Assembly: GCA_009841225.1 (NCBI GenBank)
Contig: VXMF01000018.1
Coordinates: 1 to 36,882, forward strand
DNA: 36,882 nt
Reading direction: 5' to 3'
From: Terriglobia bacterium
GTDB taxonomy: Bacteria > Acidobacteriota > Terriglobia > Bryobacterales > UBA6623
Every line of letters starts with the position of its first letter. Position 1 is the first letter of the stretch. Positions 1-8,900 of this stretch are shown one piece after another. Below the pieces are notes generated by a model that had not been told where the DNA came from, made no database searches, and worked only from the letters and a program-made list of their open reading frames with translations. A program made the translations under genes and the position numbers.

Positions 1-50
<50 letters not shown>

Positions 51-79
51 GACCGAAACTGCCTGAACCGCGCAGCCGG

Positions 80-1138
80 TTAGGGCAGGACGGGCTCCTC
101 AATCGTGTATTCGACGTCGAGCGCCTTCAGGAACGCGAGCAGGTCCGCTTTCTCTTCGTCACTGAGGTCAGCGTTCTTGGCGTCGGCCAAGTTTGTCTCG
201 TCCAACCACTCGTTTTCCTTGCCACCGCTCAGCATGAGGTCCACGGCTTCTTCCAGCGTGGCAACGCTGCCGTCGTGGAAGTACGGAGCAGACTTGGAAA
301 TGTCGAACAGGCTGGGAGTCTTGAAGGCCCCGGTATCCTCTTCGGCCTCGGTGATCTTGCCCCGTCCGATGTCGGGGTTCTCCGCGTCCATGCCGATTCC
401 GACGTTGTGAAACTGCTTGTCGGCCAGCAGGCGGCCGTCGTGGCAGTTGGTGCACTTGACCTTCTCGGAGAAGATCATCCAGCCGCGCTGCTCCTGCTCG
501 TTGAGAGCGCTCTCGTCCCCGGCCTGAAAAGCGATATAGCGCGAATTCTCGGTTGTCGTCACGATGGTCCGCATGAACGCAGCAACGGCATAGGCCACGC
601 TGTCGGGGGTCGCCGGGCCGCCGAAGACCGCATCGAACTGCTCGGCGTAACCGGGAATCTCGTTGAGCTTCGCGCAAATATCTTCCATCGACGGGGCGCC
701 ATCGTTGCCGGAAGCACCCATGTTGCCACCGCTCCAAGCACCCTGGACTTGCTTCTCCAGAGCTGTGGAGCGCCCGTCCCAGTAAAGAGCGTCGTAGTAG
801 CCGACGTTCCACATGGTCGGAGCCGCCCTAGTCAACTGCTTGTCGAACGCGCCCAAAGCGGTCGCCCGCCCGTCAGTCAGTCCGTTCTCCTTCAGATGGC
901 ATCCGTAGCACGACCGCGCACCGTCTCCGCTGAGGCGCTCGTCGTAATAGAGCTGTTTGCCGAGGGCAACCTTGGCGGCGTCCATCGGATTATCGGCCGG
1001 AACGACCATCATTTCGTACCCAGCGATTTCGGGCCAAGCCATCTCGGCCTCCTCCGCCGGCGAATCCTCCATCCCGTCGCCGCAGTACAGCAGCAGAACA
1101 GAAAGGAGCAGCAACGCGCACAAGCTCTTTCTTGACAT
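80..1138 (-). CDS. Di-heme cytochrome c peroxidase (MauG/CcpA family) lipoprotein
   Basis: The 352-residue product has two c-type heme sites, CYGCH at residues 77-81 and CTNCH at 229-233, with the spacing of bacterial di-heme cytochrome c peroxidases. Near the C-terminus it has the family motif around KTPSLFDI...APYFHDGS. Family members reduce hydrogen peroxide in the periplasm with electrons from small cytochromes; some MauG-like members instead modify protein substrates. The N-terminus is a lipoprotein signal: a hydrophobic stretch ending LLLYC with Cys19, which suggests membrane anchoring. I chose the ATG at 1138 because GGGGAGGAT lies just upstream and the signal peptide begins there. The frame stays open upstream to 1330 but has no signal or family similarity. 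The gene stands alone. The exact substrate is unknown. Confidence 0.9.
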   Translation of the reverse strand: MSRKSLCALLLLSVLLLYCGDGMEDSPAEEAEMAWPEIAGYEMMVVPADNPMDAAKVALGKQLYYDERLSGDGARSCYGCHLKENGLTDGRATALGAFDKQLTRAAPTMWNVGYYDALYWDGRSTALEKQVQGAWSGGNMGASGNDGAPSMEDICAKLNEIPGYAEQFDAVFGGPATPDSVAYAVAAFMRTIVTTTENSRYIAFQAGDESALNEQEQRGWMIFSEKVKCTNCHDGRLLADKQFHNVGIGMDAENPDIGRGKITEAEEDTGAFKTPSLFDISKSAPYFHDGSVATLEEAVDLMLSGGKENEWLDETNLADAKNADLSDEEKADLLAFLKALDVEYTIEEPVLP

Positions 1139-1154
1139 CCCAGATCCTCCCCAG
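1136..1154 (-). promoter_or_regulatory. Ribosome binding site fixing the peroxidase start
   Basis: Read on the minus strand, the sequence before the ATG at 1138 is GGGGAGGATCTGGG, a strong Shine-Dalgarno at normal distance. It sets the start at residue MSRK, not at the longer upstream frame. Confidence 0.7.
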
Positions 1155-1335
1155 TTGTCGATCGGACTGTGCGCCGCGAGCCTATCGCAGCCGAGGCAGG
1201 CGACGGCGCATGGTGCCATTATAGACTTGACAACCGGCCGGGGGGGCGACCGCGCCGAAGGCTCCAACTGTAGGGTCTGCCCACGGAGCTTGGATCGCTG
1301 CCGCGTCCCCAAAACGCCGACCGGCTGCAACTGTC

Positions 1336-2973
1336 TTACAACGTGGGGATCGGCCCGTCTTCCGGCCCGAACAGCAGACTTCGCGAGCCAGCGAGCTCAG
1401 CCGGAGGCAGCCGGACGATCCTAGGGGTGACCAACGCCAGCAGGTCGCGTCGGCTCCAGCGCCATTCGTTGCGCCTGAAGATCGCTCCAAGCAGCGGGAT
1501 CTGGCCCAACCAGGCCAAGCCGCCCCGCGTCAGGCTGCGCTCGTAGATCTGCATGCCCGACACAATCGCAAACTCCCCTTGCCGCAATCGGACCTGCGAT
1601 TGAAACTCGCGATTGGACAGAATCGGCACATCATTGACCGCCCCGCCTGCCAGCAAGCGAAAGTTTACGTCCAAGGACAGCGTCACTTCGGTGGCGCTGT
1701 GAACCGTCGGCGTAGCCGCTAGGTTCAGGCCCAGATCTTCGAAAGTCACGGACGGCGGGGGCTGAACGTAGGACGGGGACTGCGGAGTCGGCGCACCCGA
1801 GGAATACTGCGCGGTCGCGATAGGGTAGCGTTCCCCAATGTTGAATTCAGCTGCCATGCCATGCAGGCTGCGAACGCTCAGCTGCTGCAAGGTCTGCGAG
1901 GAACTCGCGTCAAGGCGAGCCAACGCAGAGGCGTTACCCAAGGCAACGCCCAGTACTGTCTCTCCTCCGCCAATTCCAATCAAACGCTCGACGCCCGCAG
2001 CGTCCGGCATGGCACCGAACAGAGTGCTGAAGTTCGTCATAGGGAACGTGCTTGGCAAATCAATGCCAGCGCCGGCGGTGCGGCCACTGGACACCGAGAT
2101 CATGCGCAGCTCGATCACGACCGCCGCGCTCGGGCGCGAGAGGTCGCCTGCGAGCGACCGGGCGAGGTTGATCTTGGCTACGGTGTCCCGCAGGAGTATG
2201 GCACCGGCTGTGGTGCCAGTCTGGAGGCGGCGCACATCCAATGCCTGCTGGATGGCCTGCACGATCTCAGCGGCACCTTCGGGACCTAGCGCGCCATCGA
2301 GCGGAATCGTAGCCAGCGCGACGGTCTCATATGCGGCGCGGCTTGGAGCCGTCCCAGGCACTACTAGGAACTCGTCATCGCTTAGAGGTACTGCTATTGA
2401 CTTGCCTAGAGCGCCCAGGATACGCATTGCGCAGCGGAATCCGCATTCGGACAAATCAGCCCGAATCGAAACGTCGCCTTCGAAGTCCTCGGCGAATATC
2501 GCGTGGACGCCGAATTCTTGGGCGACCTCCTCGTACGCCTGCAGGATCGAGTCCCGGAAGCGGAACTCTGTCTCGTGCCGGGCATACCGCAGCGTTGCAG
2601 GCTGGCGCGGTTGCGGGCCGTCTCGATTGACGGTGATGGTGGCCGCTGGCGCCGTCTCTTCCCCTGTTTCCGAGAGCGATCGAAACTCCCAAGAATCCGG
2701 CGCGAGAGCAAGCGCGGTCTGATATCGCCCGGCAGCGGCTAGGAGCTGGGCAGCGCCGCGCCGAACGCTGTGCGCCGCCCGAACATACTCGGCATTCCCA
2801 GGGTCCAAGGCCCGGGCACGGTTGTAGAGCAGCAAGGCCTCAATGTGGCGCCCCTGCCGCTGCGCAGCGCTGCCCTTGCGGAACAACGCATTGGCGGAAG
2901 GCCCTGCCCATACGCAAGGGACCAGCACCAAGGCCGCAAGTACGGCTAGGGATTTCGACCGGAGCAAGGTCAA
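1336..2973 (-). CDS. Secretin-domain protein (GspD/PilQ-like) with N-terminal TPR-like and STN regions
   Basis: The 545-residue protein has a signal peptide (about residues 1-24), a TPR-like helical stretch (about 28-90) and an STN/secretin short domain (about 140-205). The C-terminal half resembles the secretin channel domain of type II secretion or type IV pilus systems: VPILSNREFQSQVRLRQGEFAIVSG is followed by a final segment ending in LLALVTPRIV, the classical secretin C-terminus. Secretins form multimeric outer-membrane channels. This one is shorter than a typical GspD or PilQ, and no other secretion or pilus gene is in the window. It may therefore be an orphan secretin of the Acidobacteria type or belong to genes outside. 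The start is a TTG at 2973; an in-frame TAA lies seven codons upstream and no Shine-Dalgarno is visible, so the TTG at 2967 is an alternative. Confidence 0.8.
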   Translation of the reverse strand: MTLLRSKSLAVLAALVLVPCVWAGPSANALFRKGSAAQRQGRHIEALLLYNRARALDPGNAEYVRAAHSVRRGAAQLLAAAGRYQTALALAPDSWEFRSLSETGEETAPAATITVNRDGPQPRQPATLRYARHETEFRFRDSILQAYEEVAQEFGVHAIFAEDFEGDVSIRADLSECGFRCAMRILGALGKSIAVPLSDDEFLVVPGTAPSRAAYETVALATIPLDGALGPEGAAEIVQAIQQALDVRRLQTGTTAGAILLRDTVAKINLARSLAGDLSRPSAAVVIELRMISVSSGRTAGAGIDLPSTFPMTNFSTLFGAMPDAAGVERLIGIGGGETVLGVALGNASALARLDASSSQTLQQLSVRSLHGMAAEFNIGERYPIATAQYSSGAPTPQSPSYVQPPPSVTFEDLGLNLAATPTVHSATEVTLSLDVNFRLLAGGAVNDVPILSNREFQSQVRLRQGEFAIVSGMQIYERSLTRGGLAWLGQIPLLGAIFRRNEWRWSRRDLLALVTPRIVRLPPAELAGSRSLLFGPEDGPIPTL

Positions 2974-3131
2974 GGCTGTAAGGAATGACGGTTAACTCTG
3001 CGCGAGTGTGCAACGGGAAGAGGGACTTTGGACTCGGAAGCACAATTCTGAGGCAGGTACGCATAGCGGGCTTGCCCGTGCACCCTCCACTCCCAAGCCG
3101 TGATCGGTCCGCCTCTCGGTAAGCCCGAGGA

Positions 3132-3512
3132 TCAGACTGGCGTATGGATGTTCAAGCCCGGGATGTCGATGAAGTCGGCATGGTTCTGCGTCCATAGCTC
3201 CGCCCCAAGCGTGATCGCACAAGCGGCTATCGCAAGATCGACTTCCCGTGACCTCGATCGCCCTACGGAGCGATACAGTTCAGCCGCTCCAATCGCCTCA
3301 GCGGGGCCGAACGAAACGGCCTCGTCGGAGGGGAACAAGGCTTCCTGCAGAGCCAGTTCGGCCGGATTGCGAGGCCCCCTGCGCCATTCGAACAATACCA
3401 GCGAGGGAATCGCCATCCGATTCCCCCTCGCAAGGGCGGAACGCAATGCGGGGCCCAGGCGCTGCGAACCGGTCAAGGCATCGATCAAGACGGACGTGTC
3501 GAGTAGGATCAT
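3132..3512 (-). CDS. PIN-domain ribonuclease toxin (VapC-like)
   Basis: The 126-residue protein begins MILLDTSVLIDAL, the first strand of a PIN domain with the metal-binding Asp5. It also has a later D-L-A-I-A-A segment and TQNHADF near the end, giving the acidic residues of the PIN nuclease site. VapC toxins cleave tRNA or rRNA when freed from their antitoxin. The ATG overlaps the stop of the upstream RHH antitoxin gene in an ATGA arrangement (3509-3512), which suggests translational coupling. The length is normal for the family. The RNA target cannot be told from sequence. Confidence 0.88.
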   Translation of the reverse strand: MILLDTSVLIDALTGSQRLGPALRSALARGNRMAIPSLVLFEWRRGPRNPAELALQEALFPSDEAVSFGPAEAIGAAELYRSVGRSRSREVDLAIAACAITLGAELWTQNHADFIDIPGLNIHTPV

Positions 3513-3796
3513 TCAGCCCTCGTAGCCCGACCTCCAGTACGTCGGCTGGCTCGAATTTCCTCAAGCTCTCGTTCGACATCCTCGTCCGCCCTAGGCGGCA
3601 ACTTGGACGAGAGATCATCGAATGCCGCGAGCATCCGTATCCGCTCTGCCTCCGTTAGACGGTCAATCCTGGTGTGGTACTCCTGGATCGCATCTCGAAC
3701 TACTCTGCTCTTTGGTTTGCCAAGCCGGTCCGCCGCATCGTTCAGCAAGGTGACGGTCTCCGGGGCGAGCGAGAAGGTCACCTTTACCGTTGCCAT
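3509..3796 (-). CDS. Ribbon-helix-helix antitoxin (CopG/VapB-like)
   Basis: The 95-residue protein starts MATVKVTFSLAPETVTLLNDAA. This is the N-terminal beta strand and first helix of a ribbon-helix-helix DNA-binding domain, followed by GKPKSRVVRDAIQEY as the second helix. The acidic C-terminal part (residues 55-95) is the likely toxin-binding region. It would neutralise the PIN toxin encoded immediately downstream and repress its own operon. I chose the ATG at 3796 because the RHH domain starts there; the open frame extends to 3910 without family similarity. The start lies 4 nt below a perfect tandem repeat that may be its operator. Confidence 0.87.
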   Translation of the reverse strand: MATVKVTFSLAPETVTLLNDAADRLGKPKSRVVRDAIQEYHTRIDRLTEAERIRMLAAFDDLSSKLPPRADEDVERELEEIRASRRTGGRATRAE

Positions 3797-3800
3797 AACA

Positions 3801-3816
3801 ATACCATAATACCATA
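3801..3816 (-). promoter_or_regulatory. Tandem 8-bp repeat and possible -10 element of the RHH/PIN operon
   Basis: ATACCATA occurs twice in direct tandem at 3801-3808 and 3809-3816, 4 bp upstream of the antitoxin ATG. On the minus strand the repeat junction creates TATTAT (3806-3811), one mismatch from a consensus -10 box, so transcription would begin at or next to the start codon. RHH antitoxins usually bind short repeated half-sites over their own promoter, which fits this arrangement. No good -35 is visible. Confidence 0.5.
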
Positions 3817-4039
3817 CGATAGCATCGATTTGATCGGCCCAGAATGAGCTGAAGAAGCATTCTTGCTTGAAAGCGCGACCGAGGATATAGCGAGATGGCA
3901 CCTGAGTCAAGCGTTGACGATATTCGGCCCTAGCTAGAAGATTCGCTGGCCACCGGACGCCCTATCGACAACCAGCATGACCGACGACTGGACTAGCACG
4001 CGCTCCCCGTCGGCAGGGCGTTCTATTACATGATGTCTT

Positions 4040-4462
4040 TCAGCAAAAGGTGTTTCTGACTCGCTCCGAATTCCTGAAGTACCGAGTCCAGACCATCGCC
4101 CATCCCAATGCGACAGCCACTATCACGCCCAGAGGCTGTGCTACCGCCAGCAGTTCGTCGCCACGCAGGCGAGACGCACCGTCGCTACTCATCGGGAACA
4201 GAATCACACTGATCGAACGCAGGATCATCAGGGTGGCCACGATCCACAACGCAGCAATATTCCACTGTGGTGCCTTGGGAGACTTGCGAAGAACGAGCAG
4301 TAGCGGAACTGCGAGCAAGATGAAGATCGCGAGCATGAGACCAATGGGATATTCGAAGAACCACCCCGAGAGTCCCATCGAATAGACCGTCAATAGCGGG
4401 ATCGAACCAATGATGTAGACGATAATCCAACCGCCTATGCCCGCACGATTGTTTCGCTTCAT
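4040..4462 (-). CDS. Small integral membrane protein, DUF2569-like
   Basis: The 140-residue protein has four likely membrane segments: about residues 12-32 (GIGGWIIVYIIGSIPLLTVY), 36-58, 70-90 and 105-125. The GIGGW start of the first helix resembles DUF2569-type inner-membrane proteins, whose function is unknown. I chose the ATG at 4462 because CAGGAGAGATT lies just upstream; a longer frame begins at 4501 but lacks a ribosome site. It sits alone on the minus strand between the toxin-antitoxin pair and an exported unknown protein. Family assignment is tentative; the membrane topology is clear. Confidence 0.7.
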   Translation of the reverse strand: MKRNNRAGIGGWIIVYIIGSIPLLTVYSMGLSGWFFEYPIGLMLAIFILLAVPLLLVLRKSPKAPQWNIAALWIVATLMILRSISVILFPMSSDGASRLRGDELLAVAQPLGVIVAVALGWAMVWTRYFRNSERVRNTFC

Positions 4463-4928
4463 TGGAATCTCTCCTGATTTTCCGTTACGGACTGCCGCCA
4501 TCGACGAACCAAGTGCTCATTTGCGACTCTCGGTAGGCGATGAACCCTCGTGTGAACTCTATCTCCTAGCGTTCCGCTCGACCGTCGCGAAACGACCGAC
4601 CGTCCGCATCTTGCGACAACGCCCGGGGCATCGTTGGTCATTTCCTCCGAGTCTTCCGTGGGGCCGAGAATGACCGTTGTCGCGACTGGGTTCACAGGTT
4701 AGACGTTGAAAACCGGGAAGGGTGAGGCGATGCCTGCCGCATGCGCTGTACCGCTTCACTACCGACTGCGCCGCGCGTGGCGCAAGCGGATAAATCGCCA
4801 CTCGAGGCGAGGGCGAATGAGCTGAGGTAGCTTGGCTCGTCTCGCCGAGCACAACTGACTGGCACCGGTACGAAGTGGCCACCGCTGCTATCCGCTTTGG
4901 GCCCAGAAAAACCCCAGCCAGTAATCCG
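4463..4928. other. Intergenic region without a recognised gene
   Basis: No convincing coding sequence is seen on either strand; the open frames present have no recognisable domain or ribosome site. One dyad stands out: TGCGCC (4767-4772) and GGCGCA (4779-4784) around a 6-nt loop, extended by CCG/CGG two bases further out. It lacks a T-run on either strand, so it is not a clear terminator. Confidence 0.5.
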
Positions 4929-5537
4929 CTACCGCCATGGCACTCGATGTCCCAAGGAACTGTGTGCGGGGTCAGCCATAGAGATATTCGGAGCGCTCTC
5001 GTCCAAGATGATCAATAATGCTCCGCGATCAGCTCGCGCGGCGAACCGGTACACCAAAACCGGCACAGCCACCAAAACCGCATAAAAGCCTGCGGCACCG
5101 ATCGGGTTAGGCGGTTCCCCACAACCACCGGCGACGGCGCAACCAATGCGCCATACTCCGAGGCCAGCGCCGAGGCCGGCGGGAACGCCTCCCACGAGGG
5201 CCAGTATTCGATTCCGGTGGCCGCTGGCCTTGCGAGGGACGAGCTTGATCGAATGTATCTGGGTCCGCTCAATGAAAGTTTCTGCTCCTTTCCGTTTCAA
5301 CCTGAGTCCGGCGGTAGTTGTCCCAGATACAGTGCCCTTCATCTTCTTGCTTGATTTCAACTGGATCTGGAGGGCGGGCCGATAGTCGGGCTGAGCGAGC
5401 AGAGCACTAGTTTCTTTCCAGCCGGCTCTCGCAACGACTGTCTTGGCATCAACCGGTATTGGTCCGTAGGCGGAAGCAATGATCGCAACGAGCAAAGGTA
5501 TGGAGAACCGTTGCATCGACGCTAGCGATACTAGCAT
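4929..5537 (-). CDS. Exported or membrane-attached protein of unknown function
   Basis: I do not recognise this 202-residue protein. It has an N-terminal signal peptide (hydrophobic core LLVAIIASAYG) and a basic, strand-rich segment (about residues 55-100, LKSSKKMKGTVSG...RTQIHSIKLV) that could form a small beta-barrel like those of LSm-like or RNA/peptidoglycan-associated folds. Two hydrophobic segments follow (about 110-128 and 145-165) with a Cys-containing loop between them. The stop is at 4929. Two starts are possible: ATG 5537, and ATG 5516, which gives a more standard signal peptide. Neither has a strong Shine-Dalgarno. It is divergent from the tricorn gene. Confidence 0.55.
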   Translation of the reverse strand: MLVSLASMQRFSIPLLVAIIASAYGPIPVDAKTVVARAGWKETSALLAQPDYRPALQIQLKSSKKMKGTVSGTTTAGLRLKRKGAETFIERTQIHSIKLVPRKASGHRNRILALVGGVPAGLGAGLGVWRIGCAVAGGCGEPPNPIGAAGFYAVLVAVPVLVYRFAARADRGALLIILDESAPNISMADPAHSSLGHRVPWR

Positions 5538-5917
5538 CGAGGGCCAACTTACCCTCTCTCAAGGAGAAGTGCAGGACGTGGGCCTCACGACCGGATCTGA
5601 AGCGGGTAGAGAATCGCGCTACAGCGCACTTCGAGGGACCAGACTCACCCCAAAGCCGATACGTTGGGGTGGTTTCAGTTGCCTAAGCGACAAGTTGGCC
5701 AAGCCGTGCTCTCTCTGCGGCGTCAGGGCGTACATGAACGATATATCGTCGTCAACCAGCGCATTCTGATCCCCATCGATGGCCATTTGTGGTCCATCTG
5801 CAATCGCAGGTCAAACAATTGAATCGACCGCAGCAGATGTGGTGAACTGGCAGAGCGGTGGGCTGGCGCCACGACTTCTAGCGAGGTCGCTCACAGACGA
5901 TCCGACCGCGACGGCTT
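5538..5917. promoter_or_regulatory. Divergent intergenic region with an 8-bp dyad
   Basis: This 380-bp gap separates the starts of two divergent genes and must hold both promoters, though I cannot pick convincing -35/-10 pairs. It contains an inverted repeat, CACCCCAA (5646-5653) and TTGGGGTG (5664-5671), with a 10-nt spacer. There is no T-run after it and no gene ends here, so a regulator site is more plausible than a terminator. Confidence 0.4.
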
Positions 5918-8900
5918 ATGCGCAACATTCTCCCCCGCATTGAGTGCAGGCTTCATATCTCCGTGACGGCCCTCGGCGTCCTTCTTGCGCTCGCTGGCAG
6001 CATTGGGCCGGAACAGGCACATGCTCAAGGCTCACGCTTCCTACATCAGCCCGACGTTAGCGCTTCGCACATGGTTTTCGTATACGCCAACGACTTGTGG
6101 CTTGTGGCGCGTAGCGGAAGCGATGCCAGGCGACTCACGACTTTCGAGGGATCGGAGACACATCCGATATTCAGCGCCGACGGACAATGGATCGCCTTCT
6201 CGGGACAGTATGGAGGAAACACTGACGTATACGTAGTCCCGTCAGTCGGAGGCGAGCCTAAGCGTCTCACATGGCATCCAGGTTCAGATGTGGTTCAGGG
6301 ATGGACGCCTGACGGTAAGATCCTGTTCCGTTCAAGCAGAGAAGCCGTTCCGACCCGATATTCCAGGTTCTATACTGTGCTGCCTTCAGGCGGGCTTCCC
6401 ACGCCCCTGACACTGCCAAGGGCATATCAGGGCACGATGTCAGCGGACAGCGCGTATGTTGCGTATCAGGAAACTCCCTACTGGGATCCGGAGTGGCGAA
6501 ACTACCGAGGCGGCCAGGCTCAACCGGTCGGGATCGTTTCGACGTCAACCTGGGAGCGACGAACAGTTCCCTGGAAGGGCGAACGCCAGATGCAGCCGAC
6601 GTGGATGGATGGCCTCGTTTACTATCTGTCCGAGCGAGACTGGGCCACTAACTTGTGGTCGTTCGATCCCCGTACAGGCGAGGAACGCCAACTGACTCAA
6701 CACGCAGACTTTGATGTCAAGTCGTTCGGGGCAGGAGCTGGTGTCCTGGTTTACGAGCAGGCCGGGTATCTTCACGAATTCAATCCGGACACTGGTCACA
6801 CCAAGCGGCTGGATATCCAGGTAGCTGGCGACCTGAACTGGTCGCGGCCTCGGTGGGAGAAAGTTCGTCCGTCACGCTTTGAGAACTTCCGGTTGTCCCC
6901 GACTGGAAAGCGCGCCCTCTTCGAGTGGCGCGGCGAGATCTTTAGCGTGCCCGCCAAGGAGGGTTCGTGGCGCAACATCACGCACTCCCCGGGCGTGGCG
7001 GACCGAAGTCCGACATGGTCCCCTGACGGATCAAGCATCGCTTGGTTCAATGACTCTGCCGGCGAGTACGGTCTGGTTGTCTCGGACAGTGACGGCTCAA
7101 GAAGGCGCCGCATTGAGTTCCCCTCCCCCTCTTTCTACTTCCACCCCGAATGGTCTCCGGACGGCAAGAAACTGGCGTTCGCAGACGCGCATCATCGCGT
7201 GCTTGTCATGAACGTTGAGTCCGGGGATGTGACCCACATCGATACAGATCGAGTCGGCCACCCGGCAAGGTCGATCGACCCGGCCTGGTCTCCCGATTCA
7301 CGTTGGTTTTCGTACGTTAGGTCCTTGGACAACCGTTTCCGAGCGGTCTTCCTTTTCGATACCGAGTCAGGAGATTCCCACCAGCTCACCGATGACATGG
7401 TGGATGCAAGCGCTCCTGTGTGGGACGAGTCCGGCAAGTACTTGTACTTCTTGGCCTCAGCCAGCGATGGCGTCCACACCGCTTGGAGCAGCATGACCGG
7501 ATTGGACCGTCCAGAGAAGCGAGCGTTGTACGTGACGCTATTGGGTGCTGACGAGCCGTCCCCGTTCTTGCCACGAAGCGACGAAGAGGACGGGGTATCC
7601 GATGGGGCGACGGCAGAAGAGGAGATAGCGGCGGGGGGCGACTCGGCGGACGAAGCGGCCACGCCAGGAGTCACCGTGAATCCACAAGGGATCGCCGGAC
7701 GCATCATCGCAGTTCCCGGCCTTGCCATGAAGGATTACGCCGGGCTTGTTCCGGGTCCGAAGGGAACGGTGTTTGTGAGGCAAGCCGGCGGTGACGACTC
7801 CCCTGAGAAGCTTCTGAAGTACAGCTTGGAAGAGCGGGAGTCGAAGGTCTTCATCGAAAGCGCAGAGGCGGTCGCAACTTCCCACGACCGCAAGCAATTG
7901 CTGTACCGGTCCGGATCGAACTGGAGCATCGTAAGCACCAAAGACCCCCCAGAGGGTGACGAAGGGCGACTCAAGCTGGAGGGAATGAGTGTTCGCGTTG
8001 AGCCGAAGGCCGAGTACAGGCAAATGCTACGCGAAGGGTGGCGTTTTATGCGCGACTTCCTGTATGTGGACAACCAGCACGGAGCCCCGTGGGACGACAT
8101 CTGGAGGTGGTACTCGGAATGGCTCCCTGACGTAGGCCACCGCTCGGACTTCAACCGTCTTCTGGATATGCTCTCGGGCGAGATCGCCGTGGGCCATTCC
8201 TGGGTGCTGGGAGGGGACTATCCCGATCTCCTAGATCCCAAGACCGGCCTCCTTGGCGTAGATCTGGAGGAGCAGGGGGGATTCTATAGGATCGAGCGAA
8301 TCTACGGAGGGGACCAGTGGTCACCGGGCAAGGCTGGCCCTCTGTCGATGCCTGGCCTAGGAGTCAAAGAGGGTGACTACATCCTTTCCGTGGACGGCGT
8401 CGAACTGCGCGCACCGGCCAATCCCTATCGCCTGCTTGAAGGGGCAGCCGGGAGGTCGATCGAGTTGACTGTCTCGGCGAGCCCGTCCCGCGAGAATGAA
8501 CGGAGAATCACTGTCGAACCGGTTGAGGATGAAGAATTCCTGCGCATGTGGGACTGGGTTTTGAACAACCAGTCGCGGGTTGACGAAATCAGCGGCGGGC
8601 GTCTCGCCTACGTATGGCTCCCCGACACGGGACGTCGCGGCTACGAGTTCTTCCACCGCATGTACTTCGCGCAACAGGATCGCGAGGGGGCCATCATTGA
8701 CAGCCGCGACAACGGGGGCGGCAGCTTGGCTGACTATATCCTCGACGTTCTAGACCGCAAACTCATGGGTTACTTTAACTCGCGGGGAAAAGAGACAAAG
8801 CCGTGGCCCCAACCGATGGCAGCATTGTTCGGGCCGAAGGTCATGATCATCAATGAGGGTGCCGGCTCAGGCGGAGACCTTCTCCCGTACCTCTTTCGCC

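Noticed and set aside
1139..1330. Longer N-terminus of the cytochrome c peroxidase
   Set aside because: The ribosome site and lipoprotein signal are at 1138; the upstream part has neither.
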